Notes: generated by a model not told the origin, from the letters alone. Shown: positions 1 to 10,533, numbered from the stretch's first letter. The stretch: 64,000 nucleotides of DNA from Streptomyces sp. HUAS CB01 (GCF_030406905.1 NZ_CP129137.1:3864001-3928000); one strand, 5' to 3'. Numbers and translations are program-made.

Positions 1-3000
1 GTCGGGAGCGGCTACACCGGCGACGAACTGCTGATGCTCGTCGTGCGCGACCTCTCCGGCACCGTCGACACCGAGGCCGAACTCGCGCGCTCCCAGCGGC
101 AGACCGAGATGATCCTGCGCGCCGCCGCCGAAGGTGTCGTCGGCACGGACACGGACGGCCGCGTCGTCCTCGTCAATCCGGCGGCCGCCCAGATCCTCGG
201 CTTCCGCGCCAGCGACCTCGGCGGCAAGGATCTGCACCCGCTGATCCTGCACTCCCGCCCGGACGGCGAACCCTTCCCGTACGAGGAGTCGCCGCTCGCC
301 GACACGCTCAAGTCCGGGCGCAAGCACCGCGTCCGCGGGCAGGTGCTGTGGGCCAAGGACGGCAAGCCGGTGCCCGTCGACCTGACGACCGCTCCGGTGC
401 GGGACGGGGAGCAGCTGGTCGGCGCGGTCATGACGTTCACCGACCGTCGGCCCTACGAGGAGCAGGCGGAGCGGCACGCCGCGGAGCTCGCCGAACGGGA
501 CGAGAAGTACAGCAGGGACATCGCGGAGCGCGACGAGAAGTACGCGACCGACATGGCCGAGCGGGACGAGCAGCACGCGGCCGAACTGGCGGAGCTGACC
601 GAGAAGCACACCGCCGAGATCGCGGACAGGACCGAGCAGTACGCCGCGGAGATCGAGACCCGGGACGAGCGGGAGGCCTCGCTGGCCGCCCGGCACACCC
701 AGCTGGCCGCGGTGCTCGGCGACGCCCTGCGCGGGCCCCTGGAGGAGCTGCGCGGCGAGCTCGGGAAGCTGGCCGCCGATCCGGCAGGGCAGCTCTGGCC
801 GGAGGCCAACCAGGTCCTGCACCACCTGGCCGCGGGCTACGCCCGGATGACGACGCTGGTGGACAACGTCCTGGGCTTCCAGCGGCTGGACGCCGGCGCG
901 GAGCAGCTGCACAAGGACGTCGTCCTCCTCGACGCGGTCGTGGCGGCCGGTGTCGAGGGCGCGGTCGAGCTGATCGGCCCCGGGCGGGCGCAGTTCGCGG
1001 TGCACGCCCCGCCGATCGAGGCCGAGGTGGACGGCGCTCGGCTGGCGACGGCGCTGGCCCATCTGGTCGCCGACGTCGCCGGCGTCGACTCGACGGGCAA
1101 GGCCAGGGTGGTACCCGGCGCCGGGTACGTCGACTCGACCATCGTGGTCGCGGCGGCGCAGCGCGGCGACGTCGTACGGATCGAGGTGCGCGGTCCGCAC
1201 TCCGGCGGCGATCCGGTGCACGAGCCCATCGTCCGCGGCATCGTGACCGCGCACGGCGGCGTGCTGCAGACGCACGAGGTACCGGGCATGAGCGGCAGCG
1301 CCTACGTCCTGGAGTTGCCGCTCGGCAGCGGCGCCGGCACGGTGGCGCCCCCGGCGGCGGCCCCCGAGCAGCAGGGACCGACGGCCCTCCCGGCGCAGGC
1401 CACGACCGGCGGCGGGCGGCGGCGCGCGCGGCGGGCCTCGACCGACGCGTTCCTGGAGAGCCCGACGGGTCCCGACGGCGCATCGCCGTCCGCCGAGCCC
1501 TCCGGGCGGCGCCGGGCGCGCACGGACGCCGACTCGGGCGAGGGCACGAGCGGCGCAGGCGTGGCCGGCCCCGGCGGCGCCGAGCAGGCGGGGACGCCGA
1601 CCAGCGGCGGAGGCACGGGGCGGCGGCGCGGCCGGCCGAGCCCCGCCGAGGCCGAGCTGGCAGCCCTCCCGGCCGCGCAGGGCGGTTCGGTCGTGACCGC
1701 GGCGGAGGCCGGAGCGGGCCGCCCGGCGCTGGGCGACACCGTCCCGCCCCAGGGCGTGGGCCCGGAAGCCGCGGCGCAGGGCACCGGGCGGCGGGCCCGG
1801 CGCGCCCAGCCGGCGCTTCCCGCTCTGCCGCCGGCCGGCCCGGCCCCGGACGCCCCCGCGGCCACGGCGCAGGGCACCGTTCAGCACGGCGGTCAGGGCA
1901 TGGCCGCGCTGGAGCCCGCAAGCACGGGAGCGGGGTCCGGCACGGGTGCCGGGACCGGTGGGCAGCAGGGCGGTCGGCGGGCCCGGCGCGCGCTCGCGAC
2001 GGGCAACGACCGGCAGGCCCCGGCCGAGGAGCCGAGGGGCCCGTTCGCACTGCCGCCCGCGGAGGCCGACCGTACCCCGGCGCCTTCCGCCGTCGACGAG
2101 AGCCGCCACGACCAGGTGCGCCCCGAGCCGGACGCCGATCACACCCCGCCGCAGCCGCATCCCGTGCCGACCGGGCGCCGGCGTGCCCGCCCGCCCGAGG
2201 CCGGGACGCCGGGGCAGGGCATCCCCGCGCAGGCCGGACCCGCGACACCCACCGCATCCGGTCCGGTTCCGCCAGCGGCTCCGCGGACGAACGCCGCGAA
2301 CGCCGGTCCCGGCGGGGACACCGGTTCCGTACCGCTGCCTCCGGCGGCTCCGGTCCCGGCCGAGCCCGCCGCGCGCCGCGCCGCCCAGCCACTGCCCGCC
2401 GCCCAGCCACTGCCCGCCGAGGCGCCGGTGCCCGCCGAGCGGACGACGACACCGGCGAGGGGGACCACCGCTCCGGTGCCCGCCCCGGAGCCGGTCGACC
2501 CCGATGCATCCCAGGGCAGGGCGTTCAGCGTGCGCACGCTCGGTCAGGGCGTGCCGTTCGCCCAGCAGATCGCCCAGCAGCAGAACCGTCCGGTCGTGCC
2601 CGCCGCGTCCGCGTCCCCGCTGGGGGCCGCCGCCCAGAACCAGACGCTGGGCTCCGGTCGCCGCCGCAAGCTGGCCACCCGGCAGGAGGGCGAGCAGCAG
2701 GTGTCCGAGTCCGAGACGGGGGCGCGGCCTCATCCGCAGCCCCAGGCGGCGCCCGCCACCGCGCCGGGTCCTTCGCAGCGGCTCGGTGCGCCCGCCGAGG
2801 GCCGGGCGTACGCGATCGGCGCCCCGGACGAGGGCGCGGAGGGACCGGAGCCGCTGGACGGTCCCGGTGGCGCGGTCGAGGTCGCCAACCGGCCTGCGCC
2901 GCTGCCCCGGGACGACGAACTGCCTCCGGAGCCGCTGGACAACCCGCGTCGGCTGCTGGTCTGGCCGGCGCCCGACGTCGCCACGCAGCAGGCGCTGAGC

Positions 3001-3645
3001 GACCGCGGCTACCGGCCGGTGATCGTGCACTCCCGCGAGGAGGTGGACGCGCAGATCGCCGCCTTCCCGGCAGCGCTCTTCGTCGACCCGCTGACCGGGC
3101 CGATCACCCGTACCGCGCTGCAGTCGCTTCGCCAGGCCGCGGTGGCCGCCGAGGTCCCCGTGCTGCTGGCGGCCGGACTGGGCCAGGCGACGCGCGAGGC
3201 CGCGTACGGAGCGGACCCCGCCGTACTGCTGAAGGCCCTGGCTCCGCGCGACAGCGAACAGCATCCGTCCAGGGTCCTGCTGATCGAGCAGCACGACGAC
3301 ATCGCGGCCGCGCTCACGGCCACGCTGGAACGGCGCGGGATGCAGGTCGCGCGGGCCGCGACCGACGCGGACGCGGTGGCGCTCGCCCAGCAGACGCGGC
3401 CGAACCTGGTGGTGATGGACCTGATGCAGGTGCGCCGCCGCCGTGCCGGGATCATCGACTGGCTGCGCGCGAACGGGCAGTTGAACCGCACCCCGCTGGT
3501 CGTCTACACCTCGGCCGGGCTCGACCAGGCGGAGCTGCCGAAGCTCTCCTCGGGCGAGACCGTCCTCTTCCTGGCGGAGCGGTCCACGAGCGCCGAGGTC
3601 CAGGGCCGGATCGTGGACCTGCTGGCGAAGATCGGCACCAACTAG
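1..3645 (+). CDS. PAS / degenerate histidine kinase / receiver-like protein (5' end outside window)
   Basis: The frame is open from base 1, so the start lies upstream. Order: PAS domain (about residues 34-145), a charged coiled coil of repeats of the type AERDEKY (about 155-230), a kinase-like region with a recognisable HATPase fold (about 235-440), a roughly 500-residue Pro/Ala/Gly linker, and two receiver-like modules (about 980-1085 and 1091-1212). The usual phospho-acceptor segment SHELRTPL reads GDALRGPL, so the His is missing. The last module keeps the Asp of VVMDLM but lacks the late Lys. The linker carries seven basic GRRRAR-like patches. Family knowledge suggests a cytoplasmic signalling or scaffold protein. 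Loss of the key His argues against ordinary autophosphorylation. No partner regulator is visible here. Confidence 0.8.
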   Translation, partial: VGSGYTGDELLMLVVRDLSGTVDTEAELARSQRQTEMILRAAAEGVVGTDTDGRVVLVNPAAAQILGFRASDLGGKDLHPLILHSRPDGEPFPYEESPLADTLKSGRKHRVRGQVLWAKDGKPVPVDLTTAPVRDGEQLVGAVMTFTDRRPYEEQAERHAAELAERDEKYSRDIAERDEKYATDMAERDEQHAAELAELTEKHTAEIADRTEQYAAEIETRDEREASLAARHTQLAAVLGDALRGPLEELRGELGKLAADPAGQLWPEANQVLHHLAAGYARMTTLVDNVLGFQRLDAGAEQLHKDVVLLDAVVAAGVEGAVELIGPGRAQFAVHAPPIEAEVDGARLATALAHLVADVAGVDSTGKARVVPGAGYVDSTIVVAAAQRGDVVRIEVRGPHSGGDPVHEPIVRGIVTAHGGVLQTHEVPGMSGSAYVLELPLGSGAGTVAPPAAAPEQQGPTALPAQATTGGGRRRARRASTDAFLESPTGPDGASPSAEPSGRRRARTDADSGEGTSGAGVAGPGGAEQAGTPTSGGGTGRRRGRPSPAEAELAALPAAQGGSVVTAAEAGAGRPALGDTVPPQGVGPEAAAQGTGRRARRAQPALPALPPAGPAPDAPAATAQGTVQHGGQGMAALEPASTGAGSGTGAGTGGQQGGRRARRALATGNDRQAPAEEPRGPFALPPAEADRTPAPSAVDESRHDQVRPEPDADHTPPQPHPVPTGRRRARPPEAGTPGQGIPAQAGPATPTASGPVPPAAPRTNAANAGPGGDTGSVPLPPAAPVPAEPAARRAAQPLPAAQPLPAEAPVPAERTTTPARGTTAPVPAPEPVDPDASQGRAFSVRTLGQGVPFAQQIAQQQNRPVVPAASASPLGAAAQNQTLGSGRRRKLATRQEGEQQVSESETGARPHPQPQAAPATAPGPSQRLGAPAEGRAYAIGAPDEGAEGPEPLDGPGGAVEVANRPAPLPRDDELPPEPLDNPRRLLVWPAPDVATQQALSDRGYRPVIVHSREEVDAQIAAFPAALFVDPLTGPITRTALQSLRQAAVAAEVPVLLAAGLGQATREAAYGADPAVLLKALAPRDSEQHPSRVLLIEQHDDIAAALTATLERRGMQVARAATDADAVALAQQTRPNLVVMDLMQVRRRRAGIIDWLRANGQLNRTPLVVYTSAGLDQAELPKLSSGETVLFLAERSTSAEVQGRIVDLLAKIGTN

Positions 3646-4389
3646 GGCGGGGCGCGGAGGCAGCTCCGTCCGCCCGCAGGGCGGGGCCTGCGGCGTCCGG
3701 TGCGTGCGATCGCACGGCGCAGGATCATCCTCGTACTGGACGTACCTGGACGACTCCGACAACGCAGCGAGCGTGCGTGCCAGGCGTCGCGGGTCGGCCT
3801 AGCGCCGGGCAGGCGGGTGGCGCCCGCCGGGCAGGGCAAGCACCGCAATCGGCGACCGGCGGCTGCGACGGGCCGCCGACGCCGGCGACCACAGCCGGGT
3901 CTTCACGACCGCCCACGCACCCGTCGTCCGGCACCCCGGAGCGCCCGGGGCACCGATCCGCCGCCGGGAGGCGAAACCGTGCCCGAGGTCCACACGCCCC
4001 CGACACCCGCCGCGCAGGGCAAGCACCGCAATCGGCGACCGGCGGCTGCGACGGGCCGCCGACGCCGGCGACCACAGCGGGGACCTCACAGCCGCCGCGT
4101 CCCGGGCGTCCGGCACCCCGGAGCGCCCGGGGCACCGATCCGCCGCCGGGAGGCAGAACGCGCCCGGGGTTCCACACGGACCCACGGCCCAGGGACGCCG
4201 GCGCACTGTGCGGACGGCGCACGGACCCGGCGCCGCACATACCCGACCACCGACGGCGACGGACCCGGCGCGGCACGGAGCGGCCTCGGCCCGCAGCGGG
4301 CGCCGCACGGAGCCGGGCACGGCGGCACCCGCGGGCGCACGCGGCCAGGCCCGGTGCGCGATGCGCTCCGGGCCGAACGCCGGGGCTGC
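3646..4389. other. convergent intergenic region, no convincing gene
   Basis: This 744-bp stretch lies between two convergent 3' ends. Several frames stay open only because of the very high GC, and none shows the codon-position bias of the neighbours. It holds the 183-bp tandem repeat described separately and further short GC-rich repeats. Confidence 0.6.
3831..4196. repeat. two-copy tandem repeat, 183-bp unit
   Basis: Copy 1 runs from about 3831 to 4013 and copy 2 from 4014 to about 4196. The first 60 or so bases of each unit are identical, as is a segment near the end (3926-3972 and 4108-4154); the middle has diverged. Each copy contains the hairpin CCCCGG-AGCGC-CCGGGG. The repeat may serve as paired terminators for the convergent genes, but this is inference. 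Confidence 0.75.
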
Positions 4390-6042
<1,653 letters not shown>

Positions 6043-6092
6043 GGCGTCCTCCCGGTGGGCGCACAGCTCTAAGGGGTGTGCAGATTCTGCGC

Positions 6093-6110
6093 ACATACCA
6101 CTCGGTATGT
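6093..6110. promoter_or_regulatory. TetR-type operator palindrome
   Basis: ACATACC-ACTC-GGTATGT is a perfect 7-bp inverted repeat with a 4-bp spacer, about 50 bp upstream of the acyl-CoA ligase start and inside its only upstream gap. The form is typical of TetR-family operators. No tetR gene is in the window, so the regulator would act in trans. Confidence 0.65.
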
Positions 6111-6132
6111 CACTACCCCCGGGTAAGAAAGC

Positions 6133-6678
6133 TCAGCGGACCGGGGAGAGCTCCGGGTCCTCACGGAGCTTTCCGAGCGCCCGCGAGACCGCGCTCTTGA
6201 CCGTGCCCACGGAGACGCCCAGCACCTCGGCGGTCTGCACCTCGCTGAGATCCTCGTAGTACCTGAGGACGACCATCGCGCGCTGCCGCTCCGGGAGCCT
6301 CATCACGGCCCGCCACATCGCGTCGTGCAGCACCTGCCGCTCGGCCGGGTCGGCCGGCGGCGGTCCGGAGGGCTCGGGCAGCTCCTCGCAGGAGAACTCG
6401 TCGACCTTGCGCTTGCGCCACTGCGACGTGCGGGTGTTGAGCAGCGCACGGCGGACGTACCCGTCGAGGGCCCGGTGGTCCTCGATGCGCTCCCAGGCGA
6501 CATAGGTCTTGGCGAGCGCGGTCTGCAGCAGATCCTCGGCGTCGTTCGGGTTGGCCGTGAGGGAGCGGGCGGTCCGCAGCAGCACGGGCCCCCGCGCCCG
6601 TACGTACGACGAGAACGACGTGTAGGAGGTCGGCGGCACGGCGGCGCTGGAAGCGGTCGTGCAGACTGGCGTGGTCAT
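6133..6678 (-). CDS. SigE-family RNA polymerase sigma factor
   Basis: A 181-residue extracytoplasmic-function-type sigma factor. Region 2 is recognisable around SYVRARGPVLLRTARSLT and NPNDAEDLLQTALAKTYVAW (residues 24-65). Region 4 contains the helix-turn-helix SEVQTAEVLGVSVGTVKSAVSRAL (about 145-170). Regions 2 and 4 are joined by a short Pro-rich linker. The ATG at 6678 follows GGAG closely. No anti-sigma gene is adjacent, which is common in this subgroup. It lies between the acyl-CoA ligase and the catabolic operon on the same strand; whether it controls either is unknown. Confidence 0.9.
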   Translation of the reverse strand: MTTPVCTTASSAAVPPTSYTSFSSYVRARGPVLLRTARSLTANPNDAEDLLQTALAKTYVAWERIEDHRALDGYVRRALLNTRTSQWRKRKVDEFSCEELPEPSGPPPADPAERQVLHDAMWRAVMRLPERQRAMVVLRYYEDLSEVQTAEVLGVSVGTVKSAVSRALGKLREDPELSPVR

Positions 6679-6826
6679 GGCTCCACGCTAGGAGCGGGGC
6701 CTCCCAGCCGGATCGGCCCCAGGTCCCGAACCCGGATCCGCCTCAGGTTGTAGGGGTGAAGCGGCCCGCACCTCCTCTGGGTGGAGGAGGCCTCGACTCC
6801 GCCTCAGGGTCCCGTGGGCCGGCGTC

Positions 6827-7993
6827 TCATCCGTCCGCCCCGAGGACCAGCGCCGAGGTCGGAACGCCCGTACCGGCCGTGACCAGCACGTGGGCCGCCC
6901 CGGCCGTCTGGTTGACGGAGGTGCCCCGCAGCTGTCTGACCGCTTCCGCGATGCCGTTCATGCCGTGCAGATACGCCTCGCCCAGCTGGCCCCCGTGCGT
7001 GTTCAGGGGAAGCGTGTCCGCCGCGACGAACTCCGCCGCCTCACCCCGTCCGCAGAAGCCGAACTCCTCCAACTGCATCAGAACATACGGGGTGAAATGG
7101 TCATAGAGGATGCCGACGTCGATGTCGGCGGGACCCATGCCGGAGCTCCGCCAGAGCTGCCGGGCGACGACACCCATCTCGGGCAGTCCGGTGAGGTCGT
7201 CGCGGTAGTAGCTGGTCATCTGCTCCTGGGCGCGGCCCGCGCCCTGGGCGGCGGCGACCACGACCGCGGGCGGGTGCGGCAGGTCCCTCGCCCGCTCGAC
7301 CGTGGTCACGACCAGGGCCTGGCCGCCGTCGGTCTCCTGGCAGCAGTCCAGCAGCCGCAGCGGCTCGACGATCCAGCGGGAGGACGCGTGGTCGTCGAGG
7401 GTGATGGGCCTTCCGTGGAAGTACGCCGCCGGGTTGCGTGCCGCATACCGCCGGGCGGTCACGGCCACCTGCCCGAACGCCTCCGGCGTCAGCCCGTGGG
7501 TGTGGAGATAGCGCCGGGCCGTCATGGCCACCCAGGACGCCGGGGTCAGCAGCCCGAAGGGGAGGTTCCAGCCGAGGGCCGCGCCCTCCGCCGAGGGTTC
7601 GCGCTGCTGCACCCCCGAGCCGAATCTCCGTCCCGACCGCTCGTTGAACGCCCGGTAGCAGACGACGACTTCGGCCACGCCGGCGGCCACGGCGAGGGCC
7701 GCCTGCTGCACGGTCGCGCACGCGGCGCCGCCGCCGTAGTGGACGCGGGAGAAGAAGGACAGCTCACCGATCCCGGCTGCCTGGGCGACGGTGATCTCGG
7801 GGCTGGTGTCCATGGTGAACGTGACCATGCCGTCGACGTCGGCGGGCGAGAGACCCGCGTCGTCGATCGCGGCCCGCACCGCTTCGACGGCCAGCTTCAG
7901 TTCGCTGCGTCCGGAGTCCTTGGAGAACTCCGTCGCGCCGATGCCGACGACGGCGGCCCGGCCGCCGAGCGAGTCGGCCCCGTGCAGGCTCAC
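6827..7993 (-). CDS. thiolase-like lipid-transfer protein (Ltp2-like aldolase)
   Basis: A 388-residue thiolase-fold protein: N-terminal VVGIGATEFSKDSGR, central YGGGAACATVQQAAL, C-terminal HGGQLGEAYLHGMNGIAEAVRQL and a final TAGTGVPTSALVL strand. It belongs to the SCP-x/lipid-transfer group rather than the biosynthetic thiolases. In Mycobacterium, Ltp2 works with the DUF35 domain of ChsH2 as a retro-aldolase that removes the last side-chain carbons of steroid acyl-CoAs. The MaoC-DUF35 partner is encoded in the same operon. The start codon GTG overlaps the stop of the preceding MaoC gene by four bases (GTGA). It is the last gene of the operon. Confidence 0.85.
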   Translation of the reverse strand: MSLHGADSLGGRAAVVGIGATEFSKDSGRSELKLAVEAVRAAIDDAGLSPADVDGMVTFTMDTSPEITVAQAAGIGELSFFSRVHYGGGAACATVQQAALAVAAGVAEVVVCYRAFNERSGRRFGSGVQQREPSAEGAALGWNLPFGLLTPASWVAMTARRYLHTHGLTPEAFGQVAVTARRYAARNPAAYFHGRPITLDDHASSRWIVEPLRLLDCCQETDGGQALVVTTVERARDLPHPPAVVVAAAQGAGRAQEQMTSYYRDDLTGLPEMGVVARQLWRSSGMGPADIDVGILYDHFTPYVLMQLEEFGFCGRGEAAEFVAADTLPLNTHGGQLGEAYLHGMNGIAEAVRQLRGTSVNQTAGAAHVLVTAGTGVPTSALVLGADG

Positions 7994-8415
7994 GCCACCG
8001 CCTCCCCGGGCAGGGCGACGGTCACCGTGCCGGTGACGTGGTGGCCGAGGCCGTTGGCCCCGACCACGCGCACCACCGCCGTGTCCCCGTCGGCCTCGGT
8101 GACCGTGCCGGTCAACGTCATAGTGTCGCCGGGGTGGTTGGGCGCGCCGAGCCGTATCGCCACGCGGCGGAGCACGGCCCCCCGGCCGAAGTGGTCCGTG
8201 ATGTAGCGCCCGACGAGACCGTTGGTCGTCAGGATGTTCATGAAGATGTCGGGCGAGCCCTTCTCCCGGGCGAGCTCCGCGTCATGGTGCACGTCCTGGT
8301 AGTCCCGGGAGGCGATCGCACCCGCGACGATCAGCGTGCGGGTGATCGGAACCGTCAGCGGGGGCAGTTCGTCGCCCGCACGCGGGCCGCGGGCCGTGGT
8401 GCCGCTCGCAGTCAT
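7990..8415 (-). CDS. MaoC-like enoyl-CoA hydratase subunit (ChsH1-like)
   Basis: A 141-residue single hot-dog MaoC domain. The hydratase motif is present as RDYQDVHHDAE (about residues 37-47), keeping both the Asp and His expected in an active subunit, followed by SPDIFMNILTTNGLVGRY. In mycobacteria the equivalent ChsH1 pairs with ChsH2, whose own MaoC half lacks the catalytic pair. The same division appears here. The ATG at 8415 overlaps the acyl-CoA dehydrogenase stop (ATGA), and the end overlaps the Ltp start, so translation is coupled along the operon. Confidence 0.85.
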   Translation of the reverse strand: MTASGTTARGPRAGDELPPLTVPITRTLIVAGAIASRDYQDVHHDAELAREKGSPDIFMNILTTNGLVGRYITDHFGRGAVLRRVAIRLGAPNHPGDTMTLTGTVTEADGDTAVVRVVGANGLGHHVTGTVTVALPGEAVA

Positions 8416-9593
8416 GCCGTCTCCTCCTGCTCCTCCTGGTCGCCCTGCTCCTCGTGCCCGCGCCGCTCCTCGTGCCCGGACCGCCTGCCGAGCCTGCCGG
8501 GTTCGCTGTGCCCGGCGGGTTCGTCGTGCCCGGCGGGTTCGTCGTGCCCGGCGGGTTCGTCGTGTTCCTCGTGCTCCTCGTCGGCCAGCACCGCACCGAG
8601 TTCGTCCAGCAACCGGGCGCCGCAGCCCAGATGGGCGTCGATCTGCCGGCCCCAGAGGAAGTGCCGGTGCACGGGGTGGTCCAGGTCGGCACCGATACCG
8701 CCGTGCAGATGCTGGCCGGTGTGAACGACCCGCCGTCCCGCCTCGGACGCCCACCAGCCCGCCGTGAGCACATGGGAGGCGCAGGGCAACCCCTCGTCGA
8801 ACCGCCATGCCGCCTCGTACGCGGTGACCCGGATCGCCTCCGTGTCCATATGGGCGTCCGCCGCCCGGAGCTGGACCGCCTGACGGGTCGACAGGGGGCG
8901 CCCGAACTGCTCCCGCACGGAGGTGTGGGCCACGGCCCGGGCGAGCGAGCCCGCGCACACCCCGGCCTGGAGCCCGGCGTACGCGACTCTGGCGGCGGCG
9001 AGCACATCCCCGTACGCCCCGACGCTCCCGAGCCGTTCGGCGGGCGTGGCCTCCAGCCGGAGCTCGGCCGCGGCCCAGGGAGCGGTGGTCACCACGGGGA
9101 CGGTCCCGGCGTCCGCCACCCGCACCAGCCAGAGGCGCCGGTCCGCGTCCGGCACCAGGACGTGCGTGGCGTCCCGCAGCCAGGGCACCCAGCCCGTCGT
9201 ACCCGTCAGCCGGCCGTCGGCGCCCGCCCGCACCGCTCCCCGGTCCGGGAAGGCGCCGGTCGCCACGGCCGAGCCGTCCCGGAGCGCCGGCAGCAGGCGG
9301 GCGCGCTGCTCCCGCGTGCCGTGCCGGCCCACGGCGAGCAGCCCGTACACACAGCTCACCGCGAACGGCACCTGCGCGGTCGTACGTCCCTGTTCCTCCA
9401 GCAGCAGGACCAGACCGAGCAGTCCGACGTCCTCCACTGCCGAGGTCAGTCCGGCCGCGCACAGCGCCTTCCACAGCTCGCCGTCCGTCCCCGACCCGGC
9501 GGCGGCGAGCCGCTCGGGGGTGGACAGGTCCCCGAAGATGCCCGCGGCCAGATCACGGGCCGCCGTCTGCTCCTCGGTCGGTGTGAAGTCCAT
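8412..9593 (-). CDS. acyl-CoA dehydrogenase family protein (ChsE1/FadE28-like subunit)
   Basis: A 393-residue acyl-CoA dehydrogenase: N-terminal helical domain from MDFTPTEEQ, middle beta region, and C-terminal helices with REQFGRPLSTRQAVQLRAADA and HLHGGIGADLDHPVHRHF. Sequence conservation is loose, as expected of the FadE28 half of the mycobacterial alpha2-beta2 dehydrogenases in which the FadE29 half carries catalysis. The assignment to that half is inference from gene order. The last 50 or so residues form an acidic, His-rich tail with repeated HDEPAG units that does not belong to the family fold. The start lies two bases after the MaoC-DUF35 stop. Confidence 0.85.
   Translation of the reverse strand: MDFTPTEEQTAARDLAAGIFGDLSTPERLAAAGSGTDGELWKALCAAGLTSAVEDVGLLGLVLLLEEQGRTTAQVPFAVSCVYGLLAVGRHGTREQRARLLPALRDGSAVATGAFPDRGAVRAGADGRLTGTTGWVPWLRDATHVLVPDADRRLWLVRVADAGTVPVVTTAPWAAAELRLEATPAERLGSVGAYGDVLAAARVAYAGLQAGVCAGSLARAVAHTSVREQFGRPLSTRQAVQLRAADAHMDTEAIRVTAYEAAWRFDEGLPCASHVLTAGWWASEAGRRVVHTGQHLHGGIGADLDHPVHRHFLWGRQIDAHLGCGARLLDELGAVLADEEHEEHDEPAGHDEPAGHDEPAGHSEPGRLGRRSGHEERRGHEEQGDQEEQEETA
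8502..8573. repeat. 18-bp in-frame tandem repeat in dehydrogenase tail
   Basis: Units of TTCGTCGTGCCCGGCGGG recur with 18-bp spacing (one degenerate, two identical, one partial). They encode the HDEPAG repeats at the C-terminus of the overlapping acyl-CoA dehydrogenase. Because the unit is a multiple of three, copy-number change would keep the frame. Confidence 0.8.
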
Positions 9594-9594
9594 G

Positions 9595-10533
9595 TCAGCC
9601 CGCCCCCGCGACCCGGAACACCGGCAGCTCCAGCTCCTCGTCGGCCCTCATGAACTCCAGCCGGACGGGCATCCCGATGCGCACCTTGTCGTACGGCACC
9701 CCGATCACATTGCTGACCATCCGCACGCCCTCGGCCAGCTCGATCAGTCCCACCGCGTACGGACCCCCGTCCGCACCCGCCCCGTCCGGGCCCTCGTCGG
9801 CCCCGCCGAAGGCGGGGAAGCGCGGATGGTGCATCACCACGTACGAGTAGACCGTCCCCGAGCCCTCGGCCTCGACCGTGTCCCACTCCGCCGAGCCGCA
9901 GCCGCCGCACCCCGGCAGCCAGGGGAAGCGCAGCCTCGCGCACGAGGCACAGCGCTGGATCAGCAGCCGGTGCCCGGCGACGCCCTCCCAGAATCCGGCG
10001 TTGTCACGGTTGACCACCGGGCGGGGGCGCCGGGGCACCGGCCGTCTCCCGGCCGCCGGTGCGTACTTGAGGATGCGGAATCGGTGTGTCCCCGCGAGTT
10101 CGCCGTCCGCCCGGATGTCCATCCTGGTCGTGACGAAGTAGCCCGTGCCGAGCTTGGTGGTCTTGCGCGGCGAGACCGTCTCGATCACCGAGTCGAAGGT
10201 GATCCGGTGTCCCGGCCGCAGCGGTCGCAGATACTCCTGCTCGCAGTCCGTCGCCACCACCGCGGCGAAGCCGGCGCCGTCGAGCAGCGCGAACAGCCCG
10301 TCGTGCGCGCCCGTGCGGCCCGCGTGGCCGGACAGCCCGCCCATCGTCCACGCCTGGAGCATGGTCGGCGGAGCGATGGCGTCGGGGCCCTCGTACGCCG
10401 GGTTGCGGTCGCCCATCACCTCGCACCAGTGCCTGATCATCGGCTCGTTCACCGGGTCCTTGCCCACGCCGGAGGCCGAGGCACTGCGGCCCTCGTACTC
10501 CTTCAGCCGCGGATACAGCTCGTCCTCGCTCAC
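9595..10533 (-). CDS. MaoC-DUF35 fusion protein (ChsH2-like)
   Basis: A 312-residue protein with an N-terminal hot-dog MaoC domain (about 1-150) and a C-terminal DUF35 module (about 170-312) made of a zinc ribbon (CASC then CGGC) and an OB fold. In the MaoC half the usual GDxNPxH site reads GDRNPAY, so the catalytic His is replaced. This fits a structural partner of the adjacent active MaoC subunit, as in ChsH1-ChsH2. DUF35 domains dock onto thiolase-fold proteins and the Ltp partner is in the same operon. The GTG at 10533 overlaps the stop of the upstream dehydrogenase (GTGA). Confidence 0.88.
   Translation of the reverse strand: MSEDELYPRLKEYEGRSASASGVGKDPVNEPMIRHWCEVMGDRNPAYEGPDAIAPPTMLQAWTMGGLSGHAGRTGAHDGLFALLDGAGFAAVVATDCEQEYLRPLRPGHRITFDSVIETVSPRKTTKLGTGYFVTTRMDIRADGELAGTHRFRILKYAPAAGRRPVPRRPRPVVNRDNAGFWEGVAGHRLLIQRCASCARLRFPWLPGCGGCGSAEWDTVEAEGSGTVYSYVVMHHPRFPAFGGADEGPDGAGADGGPYAVGLIELAEGVRMVSNVIGVPYDKVRIGMPVRLEFMRADEELELPVFRVAGAG

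Noticed and set aside
7990..9474. A 494-codon minus-strand frame in front of the MaoC protein
   Set aside because: Only its last 141 codons look like protein; the rest is antiphase to the acyl-CoA dehydrogenase. The ATG at 8415 with ATGA coupling gives the real gene.
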